From: a virus | Direction: 5' to 3' (one strand) | Length of the DNA: 23,725 bases | Virus record (IMG/VR): IMGVR_UViG_3300027608_003727 | Span: 1 to 23,725 of that record | In this document: positions 13,238 to 20,865 of the stretch, in pieces | Layout of the letters: each line of letters begins with the position of its first letter | Position numbering within the stretch: the stretch's first letter is position 1 | Notes under the pieces: model-generated | Told to the model about the DNA's origin: nothing | Seen by the model: the letters and a program-made list of their open reading frames with translations, nothing else | Databases searched by the model: none | Translations under genes and position numbers: made by a program

Positions 13238-13591
13238 TTATCTCCGCATGTTGGCTTGGTCTTTTGCTTCTTGATCCGAGAAAATCGGAACCGCATTAGA
13301 TTTGTGCAAAGTACCAATACCTTTCATAGCTGAGCCAGTATATACTTTGCCAATGATAGGTTTTGTTGCCATACCCTCACCAGTACTTAGACTAGGATAA
13401 CGTACAGTTTCCCTGCCAGCTGGCGGTTTTAATTCAGGTAGTACATAAGTATTCATTTTCGTTTTGAGTACTTTTTTATTACCTGATGGTGGCGGCATAG
13501 AATTAACATTATCTAACCATGCCTGATATTCAGCCAGTTTTTTGGCTGTTGGTTTTTTACGTTTTGAACGATTGTGTACGAATAACATCAT
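13238..13591 (-). CDS. Conserved phage protein, unknown function
   Basis: 117 residues, basic: FVHNRSKRKKPTAKKLAEYQ, WLDNVNSMPPPSGN, YVLPELKPPAGRETVRYPSL and a C-terminal block KVYTGSAMKGIGTLHKSNAV followed by PIFSDQEAKDQANMRR. The KVYTG and MxGIGTLHKSNAVP pattern is widely conserved in phages of aquatic bacteria; function unknown. No SD precedes the ATG; the -10 of its promoter ends 6 bases before it, so the mRNA may be leaderless. Confidence 0.8.
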   Translation of the reverse strand: MMLFVHNRSKRKKPTAKKLAEYQAWLDNVNSMPPPSGNKKVLKTKMNTYVLPELKPPAGRETVRYPSLSTGEGMATKPIIGKVYTGSAMKGIGTLHKSNAVPIFSDQEAKDQANMRR

Positions 13592-13597
13592 AATGCT

Positions 13598-13626
13598 ATT
13601 ATAACACTACCGATTTTATTATGCAA
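13598..13626 (-). promoter_or_regulatory. Sigma70-type promoter adjoining the start codon
   Basis: TTGCAT (13626-13621), 17-bp spacer, TATAAT (13603-13598). The -10 ends 6 bases before ATG 13591, so the expected transcription start coincides with the start codon. Copy B of the 16-bp repeat lies 7 bases upstream of the -35. Confidence 0.75.
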
Positions 13627-13633
13627 GCCCTAT

Positions 13634-13649
13634 GTTGTTTTTATGCAAC
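13634..13649 (+). repeat. 16-bp repeat, copy B
   Basis: GTTGTTTTTATGCAAC on the + strand, overlapping the last codons and stop (13641-13643) of the gene at 13641-13916. Identical to copy C and inverse of copy A. Confidence 0.75.
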
Positions 13650-13916
13650 AACTTCATAAGTGACTTCGTAGCCGCCTTTTCGGTCAGTCCACCAATCATC
13701 TTCATCCATCCAGTCAAAATCTAAATCCACGCTTTCTTCATAAGCATCATTGATTACATCTTCAACATCATAGGTGCCATCTTCTAAACCAGAAAGAATG
13801 GTACTAATTTCTTCTTCCTCTTTGTCTGGATAAATGTCAGTCAAAACATCTTCATCAATTTCGATTGAATACCGTTTTTCAACTTGATGCCATTCAGATT
13901 TTACAACTGTTACCAT
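13641..13916 (-). CDS. Acidic small phage protein
   Basis: 91 residues from ATG 13916 (MVTVVKSEWHQ), chosen because GGAG lies 6 bases before it while the ATG 12 bases further up has no SD. Very acidic, with DEDVLTDIYPDKEEEEISTI and DLDFDWMDEDDWWTDRKG. It overlaps the upstream gene by 23 bases. A DNA-mimic or inhibitor role is conceivable from its charge alone; no family recognised. Confidence 0.75.
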   Translation of the reverse strand: MVTVVKSEWHQVEKRYSIEIDEDVLTDIYPDKEEEEISTILSGLEDGTYDVEDVINDAYEESVDLDFDWMDEDDWWTDRKGGYEVTYEVVA

Positions 13917-14091
13917 TATCATCTCCATTGTTAAATTTAAAACACACTATAATTTCTTCCATAACGCACATGCCGATTTCTTGAGCAACTCTGTATTCGT
14001 TCAGCTCTTCGCTTTCTTGACAACGTTTTAATGCTTCAAGAGCTCCACGTTCAATACACATTTGCATAACGGCATATTCATCAATCTTCAC
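13894..14091 (-). CDS. Small phage protein, GTG start
   Basis: The frame has no early ATG. GTG at 14091 has AAGGA 7 bases upstream and is preferred over TTG at 14097. The 65-residue product (VKIDEYAVMQMCIERGALEA, LKRCQESEEL, IGMCVMEEIIVCFKF) is helical with four Cys. It overlaps both neighbours by 11 and 23 bases, as is usual in this cluster. Unknown function. Confidence 0.65.
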   Translation of the reverse strand: MKIDEYAVMQMCIERGALEALKRCQESEELNEYRVAQEIGMCVMEEIIVCFKFNNGDDNGNSCKI

Positions 14092-14527
14092 GTTCAAATC
14101 CTTCTTCTGTAAAGAAGGTTTCTATTTTCTTTTGATTGTCCCACTTTGCACAATAATAATTATCAACATCACATAGTTTCAAAGCATCTTCTTCTGAAAT
14201 AACACGATGTGACATAATTTGTTGACCAATAAACTCCTGTGAGAATTCTTTGGCAGCATCCATCGTAACTGTATCAAGTGCATATTCTGGATGTTCAGCA
14301 GGTACTTCAACCACGTACCTCATACGGAATGTGTGTACAGCTTCAACTAATGCCCAAGTCTTTTCTTCTTTTTTCTTTAAAGACCAACTACCATCACCTC
14401 GATCAGTCCATTCTAAATTATCACCAATCTTAAAATTAGATAACTCAAGTATTTCGTCAGTCAACTCAATAAACTTTTCACCATCTTCATTTTCTTTCAC
14501 ATCAAGTATCCATGATTTATCTGACAT
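14081..14527 (-). CDS. Conserved phage protein with AbrB-like N-terminus
   Basis: 148 residues. Residues about 18-52 (IELTDEILELSNFKIGDNLE, WTDRGDGSWSLKKK) have the swapped-hairpin AbrB/MazE pattern: a strand, a helix with L-x-x-F-K-I-GD, and a strand. Residues about 57-115 (WALVEAVHTFRMRYVVEVPA, EHPEYALDTVTM, QQIMSHRVISEEDA) form a second domain common in phage proteins, often near such N-termini. DNA binding is possible; not established. SD AAAGG before the ATG. Confidence 0.75.
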   Translation of the reverse strand: MSDKSWILDVKENEDGEKFIELTDEILELSNFKIGDNLEWTDRGDGSWSLKKKEEKTWALVEAVHTFRMRYVVEVPAEHPEYALDTVTMDAAKEFSQEFIGQQIMSHRVISEEDALKLCDVDNYYCAKWDNQKKIETFFTEEGFERED

Positions 14528-14528
14528 A

Positions 14529-14708
14529 TTAACCTTTTAATAAAATTTGTTTGTTGTCTTCTTCTCTTAAGTCTTCTTCAAACTCAGATAACTTAATACG
14601 TTCCATTTTATCCTTAACTTCTTTTAGTTGTTGTAATGACATAGTATCATCACGCAACTTCAATTCAAGTCTTTCAATTTCTTTTTGTAATTCTGCTTTC
14701 AAGCTCAT
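14529..14708 (-). CDS. 59-residue coiled-coil protein
   Basis: Sequence MSLKAELQKEIERLELKLRD, DTMSLQQLKEVKDKMERIKL, SEFEEDLREEDNKQILLKG: a nearly continuous charged helix with heptad-like Leu/Ile spacing. A good SD (AGGAAGAAG) precedes ATG 14708. It overlaps the upstream 14674-14853 frame by 35 bases and ends one base before the next gene. Unknown function. Confidence 0.65.
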   Translation of the reverse strand: MSLKAELQKEIERLELKLRDDTMSLQQLKEVKDKMERIKLSEFEEDLREEDNKQILLKG

Positions 14709-14853
14709 ATTCTTCTTCCTGTTTTAAAAGACGATAGGTACTCTTATCGTGGTGTTTATGTTTGTTACTATATTTCTCAGAATCCGCATTTTTTCTAAAC
14801 TTTGTTTTTTGGATTTTCTGAGGCTTATTTCCACCGACCAACATTTGCATCAT
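14674..14853 (-). CDS. 59-residue basic protein
   Basis: Starts at 14853 (or 14850) in an ATGA overlap with the ClpP-like stop, with GGAG close upstream. Sequence MMQMLVGGNKPQKIQKTKFR, KNADSEKYSNKHKHHDKSTY, RLLKQEEEYELESRITKRN. The basic, His-rich middle with HDKSTYRLLKQEEEYELE resembles small proteins of T4-like marine phages. It fills the space between ClpP and the coiled-coil gene and is likely real. Function unknown. Confidence 0.65.
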   Translation of the reverse strand: MMQMLVGGNKPQKIQKTKFRKNADSEKYSNKHKHHDKSTYRLLKQEEEYELESRITKRN

Positions 14854-15452
14854 GCTCCGAAAATGTGATCCGCCACGTTAAGTTCAATCAACTCTTGTGG
14901 CTGCAACCAAATGTCAGTAGCAGGCAACAATTTCTTTTTAACTTCACGTTCTGTAAGTTGTGTGTTTTCGACCAACAAATTTAACATGCGTTGGTTTGTA
15001 TAGTCAGCTTCAATCATTTCAGATTTGATATCGTGGAATTTACCCTGTATTTCATCGGAATATTGGTGACACATGCAAGACGTATTCTTAGCAATATGTC
15101 TATGTCCTTGTTCACCTGAGGAAAAGATTAGAAATGCGGCACTCATAACAGAACCAATTCCAATAGTTCTAATTGGCAAATTGGATTGCTTCATCAAATC
15201 AATCAAAGCAAATGCATCAGTTAAATTACCACCAATAGAATTGATGTATAGTGTCAACATTCTATCATTATCTGCTTCTAAATTTTCATAAACAATCCAT
15301 TGCATAGCTCGATTGATATTGTCTTCTTCAATTTCACCTGTTAGGAAATGAATGCTGTTATCCAACAAACGTTGGTTAACTATATCAAACCAACCTGCGC
15401 CATCCATGTTGTCGTCAACTAAATTCTGTTTCATTAAATTAGATGCTCTCAT
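14850..15452 (-). CDS. ClpP-like serine protease
   Basis: 200 residues from ATG 15452; a GTG 15 bases upstream is also possible. The ClpP fold is clear: YINSIGGNLTDAFALIDLM (oxyanion region), then GSVMSAAFLIFSSGEQGHRH and IAKNTSCMCHQYSDEIQGK. The triad is intact: S104 and H129 are 25 residues apart, exactly as S97 and H122 in E. coli ClpP, with G, G, R, N and M between them in register; D180 (PATDIWL) is the third. In phages ClpP-like proteases serve as head-maturation proteases or as Clp subunits. No ATPase gene is in the window. It overlaps the galE end by 14 bases. The shared window with a tmRNA makes a proteolysis link worth testing. Confidence 0.88.
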   Translation of the reverse strand: MRASNLMKQNLVDDNMDGAGWFDIVNQRLLDNSIHFLTGEIEEDNINRAMQWIVYENLEADNDRMLTLYINSIGGNLTDAFALIDLMKQSNLPIRTIGIGSVMSAAFLIFSSGEQGHRHIAKNTSCMCHQYSDEIQGKFHDIKSEMIEADYTNQRMLNLLVENTQLTEREVKKKLLPATDIWLQPQELIELNVADHIFGA

Positions 15453-16377
15453 TTTTATGCCATTCACTAGCTGTTGTAATAATACTCATTATATCATGTT
15501 TAGGTCGGTAACGCAAGACTTTTTCGGCAAGACTAATATCGGCAACTAAAACGGGTGGATCACCTTGTCGTCTAGGCAAAATATCATAGTCAACATATTC
15601 ACCGGTAATTTCAGAAACTAATTTTACCATTTCTAATACCGAAACACCTTGACCTGTACCTAAATTTAAAGTTGTAGATTTCTTGCCTGATTTTAAATAA
15701 TTGAAAGCATCAAAATGTGCATCAGCAACATCACAAACGTGTACATAATCACGTACGCACGTGCCATCTGGTGTATCATAGTCATCACCATATATTTCAA
15801 CGTTGTTTAGATTTTGTAAGATATTAGGAATTAGATGTGTCTCAGGATCATGCGACTCACCCATTTCACCATCTATATCAGCACCACCAAGATTAAAATA
15901 CCGAAAAATTACGTGATTGATATTTGAATAACGAATGGCAGTCTCAGCCATGTACTTTGAAATACCATACGGATGATTTTCTGCAATCTTACCATTCTCT
16001 TTGATTGGCCGATTACTTGGTGCATAGACACCTGCAGTGGAAGAATATATAATATTTTTCACTCTGAACATTGTCATCACATTCAACAGGTTGCAAGTGC
16101 CTGCGGTGTTAACATCCATAAATTCATTTGGATATTCCCACGATTGACTAACTTCGATTCTGCCTGCTAGGTGAAATACGGTATCAATCTTAACACGTGA
16201 GAATAGATCCAACAGGGAACTTTTTCTACGAATATCACCTTCATAGAATATATCCATGTAACGGTGTTTTGGTGGTTTACAATCATAACCAACGACATTG
16301 AAGCCTTCACGCTTCAATTTTTTACACAGGTGTGAACCGAGATATCCCGATGCGCCTGTAACTAATACTGTAGTCAT
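15439..16377 (-). CDS. galE: UDP-glucose 4-epimerase-like NAD-dependent epimerase (GalE family)
   Basis: 312 residues of the extended short-chain dehydrogenase fold. The NAD motif is G8-x-x-G11-x-x-G14 (TGASGYLG); the catalytic set is T114 in YSSTAGVY and Y137-x-x-x-K141 in YGISKYMAE; the substrate loop has RYFNLGGADIDGEMGE and HDPETHLIPNIL, a GalE hallmark. Later VRDYVHVCDVADAH and LNLGTGQGVSV are also typical. GalE interconverts UDP-glucose and UDP-galactose. With the glycosyltransferase and the nucleotidyltransferase-cupin gene it forms a sugar module, probably to modify virion or host glycans or phage DNA (inference). Gap of one base to the GT gene. Confidence 0.92.
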   Translation of the reverse strand: MTTVLVTGASGYLGSHLCKKLKREGFNVVGYDCKPPKHRYMDIFYEGDIRRKSSLLDLFSRVKIDTVFHLAGRIEVSQSWEYPNEFMDVNTAGTCNLLNVMTMFRVKNIIYSSTAGVYAPSNRPIKENGKIAENHPYGISKYMAETAIRYSNINHVIFRYFNLGGADIDGEMGESHDPETHLIPNILQNLNNVEIYGDDYDTPDGTCVRDYVHVCDVADAHFDAFNYLKSGKKSTTLNLGTGQGVSVLEMVKLVSEITGEYVDYDILPRRQGDPPVLVADISLAEKVLRYRPKHDIMSIITTASEWHKNESI

Positions 16378-16378
16378 A

Positions 16379-17128
16379 TCAACTAAAAATTAATGAAATA
16401 TTCGGACCAAGTTCTTCTTTGATAACATTTTGTTTCCAAGGAAAACCTGTTGGGTATTTCTCAGCAGACGCAGCATTACCTTTGTCAAAAAACTCTTGCG
16501 TTACTGAATTTGGATTTCCATCCAATCTATAACACATGGTGTAATCATTCGAACAATCAAATTTTGGAAAGTGATTCTTTAACGCACTAAAAAACTGTCT
16601 ATCGGCACCCCATTGGCCGTACCAAGCATGCCCAATCCTAACAGCAATGTCACGCCTAATAGCAAAGCTTGAGGTATCAATGTGGAATACTTCACTATTG
16701 AAATATACAGGCCATTTGCCAAGCGACTCACAGTCATCATTACATAAGTAGTTGCCATCTTTATCATAAATTTTCCTTAACGAATATGCCCAATCATTAC
16801 CTTGTTTGATTTTATCAACAAGTTTTTCCACGTGATTTGGTTCGTACCAATTGTCTTCGTCTAGATAACAAATTACATCAGCATTAACCAAAAAAGAACA
16901 AGCTGAATAGACACGGTGTCCATACCAACCTTTACCAACATTTTCTTCAAGTACAATCTTTTTTACTTTGGTTGCACCTTCGATTTTGTCAATAACACTT
17001 AACTCACTCTGTTCACCATCAATAAAAACATAATGTGTTAAATCACTGTATGTTTGTTTATCAACGGAATCAACACACCTTACTAGATGTTCACTTCCGA
17101 TTGTCGGTGTTACTATTGCTACTTTCAT
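16379..17128 (-). CDS. Family-2-type glycosyltransferase
   Basis: 249 residues with a GT-A fold. The opening is MKVAIVTPTIGSEHLVRCVD; then HYVFIDGE (nucleotide-binding), and YLDEDNWYEP near residue 93, the DxD-type metal site. An aromatic region (HAWYGQWGADRQFF) likely binds the acceptor or donor. Predicted to transfer a sugar from a nucleotide-sugar such as the GalE product; acceptor unknown. It overlaps the upstream small gene by 38 bases. SD AGGA before ATG 17128. Confidence 0.88.
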   Translation of the reverse strand: MKVAIVTPTIGSEHLVRCVDSVDKQTYSDLTHYVFIDGEQSELSVIDKIEGATKVKKIVLEENVGKGWYGHRVYSACSFLVNADVICYLDEDNWYEPNHVEKLVDKIKQGNDWAYSLRKIYDKDGNYLCNDDCESLGKWPVYFNSEVFHIDTSSFAIRRDIAVRIGHAWYGQWGADRQFFSALKNHFPKFDCSNDYTMCYRLDGNPNSVTQEFFDKGNAASAEKYPTGFPWKQNVIKEELGPNISLIFS

Positions 17129-17297
17129 TATATAATCCTAGTCTGTCAGATTCAGCTTCGAGCTGATTCATCAATTTCTTTTTTAATTCTTCCTCTTTTT
17201 GCAAATCTCTAGCAAAGATTGCGTCCCATCTATTGTTGTATTCATCTTGTGCTACACTAAATGGTCTTGGTTTACTTCCTTTTCCACCGTCACTCAT
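17091..17297 (-). CDS. Small conserved phage protein (GGKGSKPRPFS type)
   Basis: 68 residues: MSDGGKGSKPRPFSVAQDEY, NNRWDAIFARDLQKEEELKK, then a helical Glu/Lys stretch. The KGSxPRPFSV and RWDAIF blocks are found in many small phage proteins, often annotated hypothetical. ATGA overlap with the nucleotidyltransferase-cupin stop. Its 3' end overlaps the glycosyltransferase start by 38 bases, so one of the two starts may need revision. Confidence 0.8.
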   Translation of the reverse strand: MSDGGKGSKPRPFSVAQDEYNNRWDAIFARDLQKEEELKKKLMNQLEAESDRLGLYNESSNSNTDNRK

Positions 17298-18055
17298 TTT
17301 TTCCTCTCTATGTCATCTTCTTCACAATATGTTCCGTATTGTATCTCAACAATCTTACATTCACTGGCATAAGGATTAGTTAATTTATGCCATTCTTCGA
17401 TACCAATATCGATGGTTTGATTTAGACCAAGAATTTTTCCTGGCAACTTATAACCACTGTTCATTTCACTTTCAACCAGACACTGGCCTTTTGTAACGTG
17501 CCAATGTTCTTTGCGGAATCTATGTCGTTGCATACTCAATGATTTACCTGGTTCAACAACCAGTTCTTTCACTTTTGTACTAGCAGCTTCATATATTACA
17601 CGATAATAACCCCAAGGTCTTTCAACCTTTGGTGCTTTCCATTCTTCTAAAATCCAGCTACTCGAATTCTTTTTGTCTTCACCACCGACACCAAATTTAA
17701 AAACAAGGTTGTCATCTTTAATATCCATTTCAGGAATATTATCAGCAGTTCTATCACCACCATTTGCAAAAATAATCTGATCCATTGGAAACATTTTCCT
17801 AACTTGGACGATTGCATCTTTGGCAGTACCATCATCATCATTAAATTTAATAACACGATGTACTTGGTATAAATTTTCAATAATCTCCGACCTTTCAGAG
17901 AAAGGCATAAATGCTCGACCCTTCTTGCGTTCGAGCCATGAATCACTATTCACACCAATAACCAAAAGACTACCAAGTGAACGTGCTGCTTTGATGTAGG
18001 CGATATGCCCCGAATGTAGTGGATCAAATCCACCAGTTATCAATACGACTTTCAT
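17294..18055 (-). CDS. Fusion of a cytidylyltransferase-like domain and a mannose-isomerase-like cupin
   Basis: 253 residues, two domains. Residues 1-135: nucleotidyltransferase of the glycerol-3-phosphate cytidylyltransferase / RfaE type, with GGFDPLHSGH (HxGH at 14-17), then GVNSDSWLERKKGR and FMPFSERSEII. Residues about 142-250: a cupin like the C-terminal half of type II phosphomannose isomerase/ManC (ERPWGYYRV, GKSLSMQRHRFRKEHWHV, KIVEIQYGTYCEEDDIER), with His and Glu metal ligands visible. ManC itself joins a GMP-type transferase to this cupin; here the partner is of the HxGH type. Probably makes or interconverts an activated sugar for the adjacent glycosyltransferase (inference). One-base gaps to neighbours. 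Confidence 0.88.
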   Translation of the reverse strand: MKVVLITGGFDPLHSGHIAYIKAARSLGSLLVIGVNSDSWLERKKGRAFMPFSERSEIIENLYQVHRVIKFNDDDGTAKDAIVQVRKMFPMDQIIFANGGDRTADNIPEMDIKDDNLVFKFGVGGEDKKNSSSWILEEWKAPKVERPWGYYRVIYEAASTKVKELVVEPGKSLSMQRHRFRKEHWHVTKGQCLVESEMNSGYKLPGKILGLNQTIDIGIEEWHKLTNPYASECKIVEIQYGTYCEEDDIERKK

Positions 18056-18056
18056 T

Positions 18057-18485
18057 TTACAATGCTAAATGTGGGTATGCTTCTTTTAAGATTTTTACAT
18101 CCAAAGATTTAACTTTGAATTTGCCAGAAATAATGTCTGCTAACAATTTTGCTTCTTCAACAAACAATGATTCTAACATGATTGCTAAAATTTGTTGTTG
18201 TTTTTTTACTGTAATGCCAGCAGCTCTCTTTGGATGACCAGCAATAAGATTATACAACCGATTAACTTCGGAATGTAAGTACATGTGGTTTAGACCTGCA
18301 GGTTCTTTTGACGGACGATACTCAGGTACCGTTGCATCAAATACAATATCAGGACTAAACGCATAAAACATCAACAACTGAAAAGACTTATCGCCATGTT
18401 TACGCAACGCAGCGATTTTCTCATCTTTTGTTTTTGCTTGTTCAAATTCGTGCAATATTTCATGCATCATTAGGTTAAAATTCAT
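18057..18485 (-). CDS. DUF6433-like T4-type conserved protein
   Basis: 142 residues from ATG 18485 (GGAAG 6 bases upstream; TTG at 18488 is the alternative). Helical protein: MNFNLMMHEILHEFEQAKTK, EKIAALRKHGDKSFQLLMFY, AFSPDIVFDA, PEYRPSKEPAGLNHMYLHSE, and the end KSLDVKILKEAYPHLAL. This matches a conserved unknown family of T4-like phages (I recall it as DUF6433), normally encoded near replication genes. It overlaps the RNase H end by 11 bases. Confidence 0.8.
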   Translation of the reverse strand: MNFNLMMHEILHEFEQAKTKDEKIAALRKHGDKSFQLLMFYAFSPDIVFDATVPEYRPSKEPAGLNHMYLHSEVNRLYNLIAGHPKRAAGITVKKQQQILAIMLESLFVEEAKLLADIISGKFKVKSLDVKILKEAYPHLAL

Positions 18486-19323
18486 CAATCACTTCCAGTA
18501 AATTTTTTAAACGATTGGTAATCATATAGTTCATAAAAACTTGACGACTGTGGCCTTTCGTGTTTTCATAGGTATCTAGGATACTTCGTTTCAAGGTTTC
18601 AGGTATCAAGTTCAAATCAATCAACATTTCGTTACGCTTGAAATTACGTAACATCTCATCATTACAAAATTCTTCTGGTGACTGATTCATCCAATTAATA
18701 ATCTTAGCTTCAGTAATCGGTTTCTGGCGACCACCAGTGACAAAAACATCATCATTCGTTAAAATGTTGGGAATGCCATCACTCTTATCACCACGAATAA
18801 TCAATTGTTTAAGTTGAGCACCAGGTAGTGGTTCTTTAATGTATTTCTTAAGAATAGGTGAATATTGTTCAACATTAGGATATTTTTGCAGTTGAGCAAA
18901 ATCTTTATCTGACGACAAAATCATCACTTTCTCTGTGGCCGAGTATTTTGTTGCCAATACAGCAATAACATCATCAGCTTCAGCAGTTTCCACATCAATT
19001 ACTTTATAAGGAGAATATTGTTTCAACTCATCACGTATTTTATTGAGGCAATCAAAGATAGTATTCCAATCGTGGCCAGAAGACTCACGTGCCTTCTTAC
19101 GACTGGCTTTATAGTGTTCAAAAATACCTCGGCGCCAGTAGTGTCGATTATCGCAAGCAATAATTACTTCAGGTCCGTGTGTGTTCTTAAACTTCTTCAC
19201 ATAGGTACGAATTGAATTAAGAATCATATGTCGAACTAACGTTTCCTCAACTTTAGTTTTTGAGGATCCGATTTGTTCCATCAGATTCGAAATAGCAACT
19301 TGGTTAAAATCAAAAATTATCAT
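18475..19323 (-). CDS. rnh: RNase H / 5'-3' exonuclease (T4 Rnh family)
   Basis: 282 residues, the FEN1-like PIN-domain nuclease that removes RNA primers and some DNA in T4 replication. The acidic metal site is complete: D5 (FDFN), D58 (ACDNRHYWRR), E115/D117/D118 (AEADDVIA), D139/D141 (SSDKDFAQL) and D179/D182 (IRGDKSDGIPN). The KASRKKARE bridge helix follows at 72-80. T4 Rnh is 305 residues. No SD precedes the ATG, but an extended -10 element lies 10 bases upstream, so the mRNA may be leaderless. Partner gp32 is in the same window. Confidence 0.94.
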   Translation of the reverse strand: MIIFDFNQVAISNLMEQIGSSKTKVEETLVRHMILNSIRTYVKKFKNTHGPEVIIACDNRHYWRRGIFEHYKASRKKARESSGHDWNTIFDCLNKIRDELKQYSPYKVIDVETAEADDVIAVLATKYSATEKVMILSSDKDFAQLQKYPNVEQYSPILKKYIKEPLPGAQLKQLIIRGDKSDGIPNILTNDDVFVTGGRQKPITEAKIINWMNQSPEEFCNDEMLRNFKRNEMLIDLNLIPETLKRSILDTYENTKGHSRQVFMNYMITNRLKNLLEVIDEF

Positions 19324-19332
19324 AGTATAGTA

Positions 19333-19341
19333 AGTATAACA
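19333..19341 (-). promoter_or_regulatory. Extended -10 promoter for rnh
   Basis: TGTTATACT on the minus strand (TGn plus TATACT), 9 bases before ATG 19323. I see no matching -35 at normal spacing; extended -10 promoters can work without one. Transcription would start at or within a few bases of the ATG. Confidence 0.5.
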
Positions 19342-19364
19342 CAGTTTCCAATTTATTTCGGCAA

Positions 19365-19820
19365 TTATTCATCATCACGTTGTTTTATTGCGAAAATCAA
19401 ATCGGTAACAACTTTATGGTCTAATTCAGTGGCGCCATTATCTTCAAAAGGAATAACTTCTACATCATCACTGTCTTCATTATACCAAACGTAAATGCAG
19501 ACTTCTTCTTTTGGTCGGTGAATCAATGCCCATGGTGTTTGTTCATGTGGAGGAAATTCATTATCCAAAGAATCTTTATGTATGAATACGGCAAATGACA
19601 TTACGGTAGTGTCTGCGCCTTCTTCATAAACATATTCATTATTTTCATCATATGTTTCTAAATCGGCATAACCATCAAAAATAATTTTTACACCGAATGG
19701 TGCATAACCTGAATCATCACCTGGACGTAGGCGACCTTCATCCATTGTACAGATAAACTCTCGAACCCAGCCTTCAATAATTTCTGAATAATCACGGTCA
19801 TCATTTAAATAAATTGTCAT
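19365..19820 (-). CDS. Acidic phage protein, unknown function
   Basis: 151 residues, strongly acidic and aromatic-rich: MTIYLNDDRDYSEIIEGWVR, YAPFGVKIIFDGYADLETYD, TVMSFAVFIHKDSLDNEFPP, VCIYVWYNEDSDDVEVIPFE. Alternating hydrophobic strands suggest an alpha/beta fold. No motif recognised. ATGA overlap with the upstream gene and SD GAGGAAA before the ATG. Confidence 0.72.
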   Translation of the reverse strand: MTIYLNDDRDYSEIIEGWVREFICTMDEGRLRPGDDSGYAPFGVKIIFDGYADLETYDENNEYVYEEGADTTVMSFAVFIHKDSLDNEFPPHEQTPWALIHRPKEEVCIYVWYNEDSDDVEVIPFEDNGATELDHKVVTDLIFAIKQRDDE

Positions 19821-20527
19821 TTTATTTTCCTCACTCTAGGTTTACGATTTTTCAAACTTGCGGTCTTAATTTTTGTAGCATCATCAATTACAGAATTAAT
19901 GTAACCGATAATCTTCTTCAATTGCATACGTTTAAAATTGGAGTATCCTTCTTTAAATTGTTTATCATCGGAATCCAACACTTCCTCATAATGCAGTTTT
20001 TTCTTTTGGTAAATCTTAATAATTTTGTTAGCGTGTACACCTTTAATCTCGTAGGTGTGCATTACGCCATAAGCTGAGCCCATATCTTTAAATTCGGACA
20101 TAATGTAATCATCTAATTGTCCTTCAAGTTCACCGATACAATCATGTACCTTTTCATTAATACGGTCTTGAATATTTGGTGCTGTTGATTCTACAACTTC
20201 TTCAATTACAACAGGTTTTGCCTTCTTTGATTCTTCTTTAATTCTGGCAATTTCACCATTGAACCATTCAACGTCTTTAGGTGATAACTGTCCACCATTC
20301 GTAACGATTCTACAAATGAATCCAAACGTACTAGGTTCTTTTTTTAATGTGGACTCAGCACTTAGCTTCAACTTCTTTTTAAAATAGTCTGTGGCGTATT
20401 TTAACGAAGCCTTCTTATCTCGGTTTTGTGTGTACCAGTTTAAAGCCTGAGACAACTCAACTTTGGTTAACTCTTTAGTAAATTTTGGTTCACCATAGTT
20501 TGGGTCACGGAATCTATTATTCGTCAT
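19817..20527 (-). CDS. Conserved phage protein, basic and helical
   Basis: 236 residues. The first 100 (MTNNRFRDPNYGEPKFTKEL, LSQALNWYTQNRDKKASLKY, TFGFICRIVTNGGQLSPKDV) resemble a block seen in many large phages; a charged linker (EEVVESTAPNI) leads to a helical C-terminal half with EGQLDDYIMSEF and QFKEGYSNFKRMQLKKIIGY, and a Lys/Arg tail. A role in nucleic-acid binding is suggested by charge only. It overlaps both neighbours. Confidence 0.75.
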   Translation of the reverse strand: MTNNRFRDPNYGEPKFTKELTKVELSQALNWYTQNRDKKASLKYATDYFKKKLKLSAESTLKKEPSTFGFICRIVTNGGQLSPKDVEWFNGEIARIKEESKKAKPVVIEEVVESTAPNIQDRINEKVHDCIGELEGQLDDYIMSEFKDMGSAYGVMHTYEIKGVHANKIIKIYQKKKLHYEEVLDSDDKQFKEGYSNFKRMQLKKIIGYINSVIDDATKIKTASLKNRKPRVRKIK

Positions 20528-20801
20528 TTACAACTTCATCAAATGTTTTATTGAAAGCGTGCCGCATAACAAAAATACCATCATCAGTTTCGGGATATTT
20601 TTTAGATATATCAACAGCTGCACGTACAGCATCCGAATATTCAGTATAAGTTTTTTTATCTCCGAAAACTTCGTTGATAACTTTCTTTATTAACTGGTAA
20701 TTCATTGATAAATCATCATAAGAGCCAATCATGTCTTCATATCGCTTACTGTAAGCAACTCGAAAACCATCTTTCAACTTCAAAATGTAAATTCCACTCA
20801 T
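20517..20801 (-). CDS. Conserved small phage protein, unknown function
   Basis: 94 residues: MSGIYILKLKDGFRVAYSKR, DMIGSYDDLSMNYQLIKKVI, FGDKKTYTEYSDAVRAAVDI. Begins with a short beta hairpin and continues as helices, a small alpha/beta protein found among marine T4-like phages. SD weak (AGAGA). A promoter-like pair (20828-20855) lies 27 bases upstream of the ATG. Confidence 0.75.
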   Translation of the reverse strand: MSGIYILKLKDGFRVAYSKRYEDMIGSYDDLSMNYQLIKKVINEVFGDKKTYTEYSDAVRAAVDISKKYPETDDGIFVMRHAFNKTFDEVVNDE

Positions 20802-20827
20802 ATTATTCTCTTTATGTTAGCACTCTA

Positions 20828-20855
20828 TTATATAGAGCACTTTTTTTAATTTAAA
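20828..20855 (-). promoter_or_regulatory. Possible sigma70-type promoter within a hairpin
   Basis: TTTAAA (20855-20850), 16-bp spacer, TATAAT (20833-20828) on the minus strand. The -10 lies in the loop of an inverted repeat (about 20819-20841, 9 pairs with two G-U as RNA). On the + strand a T7 run follows, but two mismatches weaken that hairpin and no + gene needs it. Confidence 0.45.
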
Positions 20856-20865
20856 TCATTATTGC

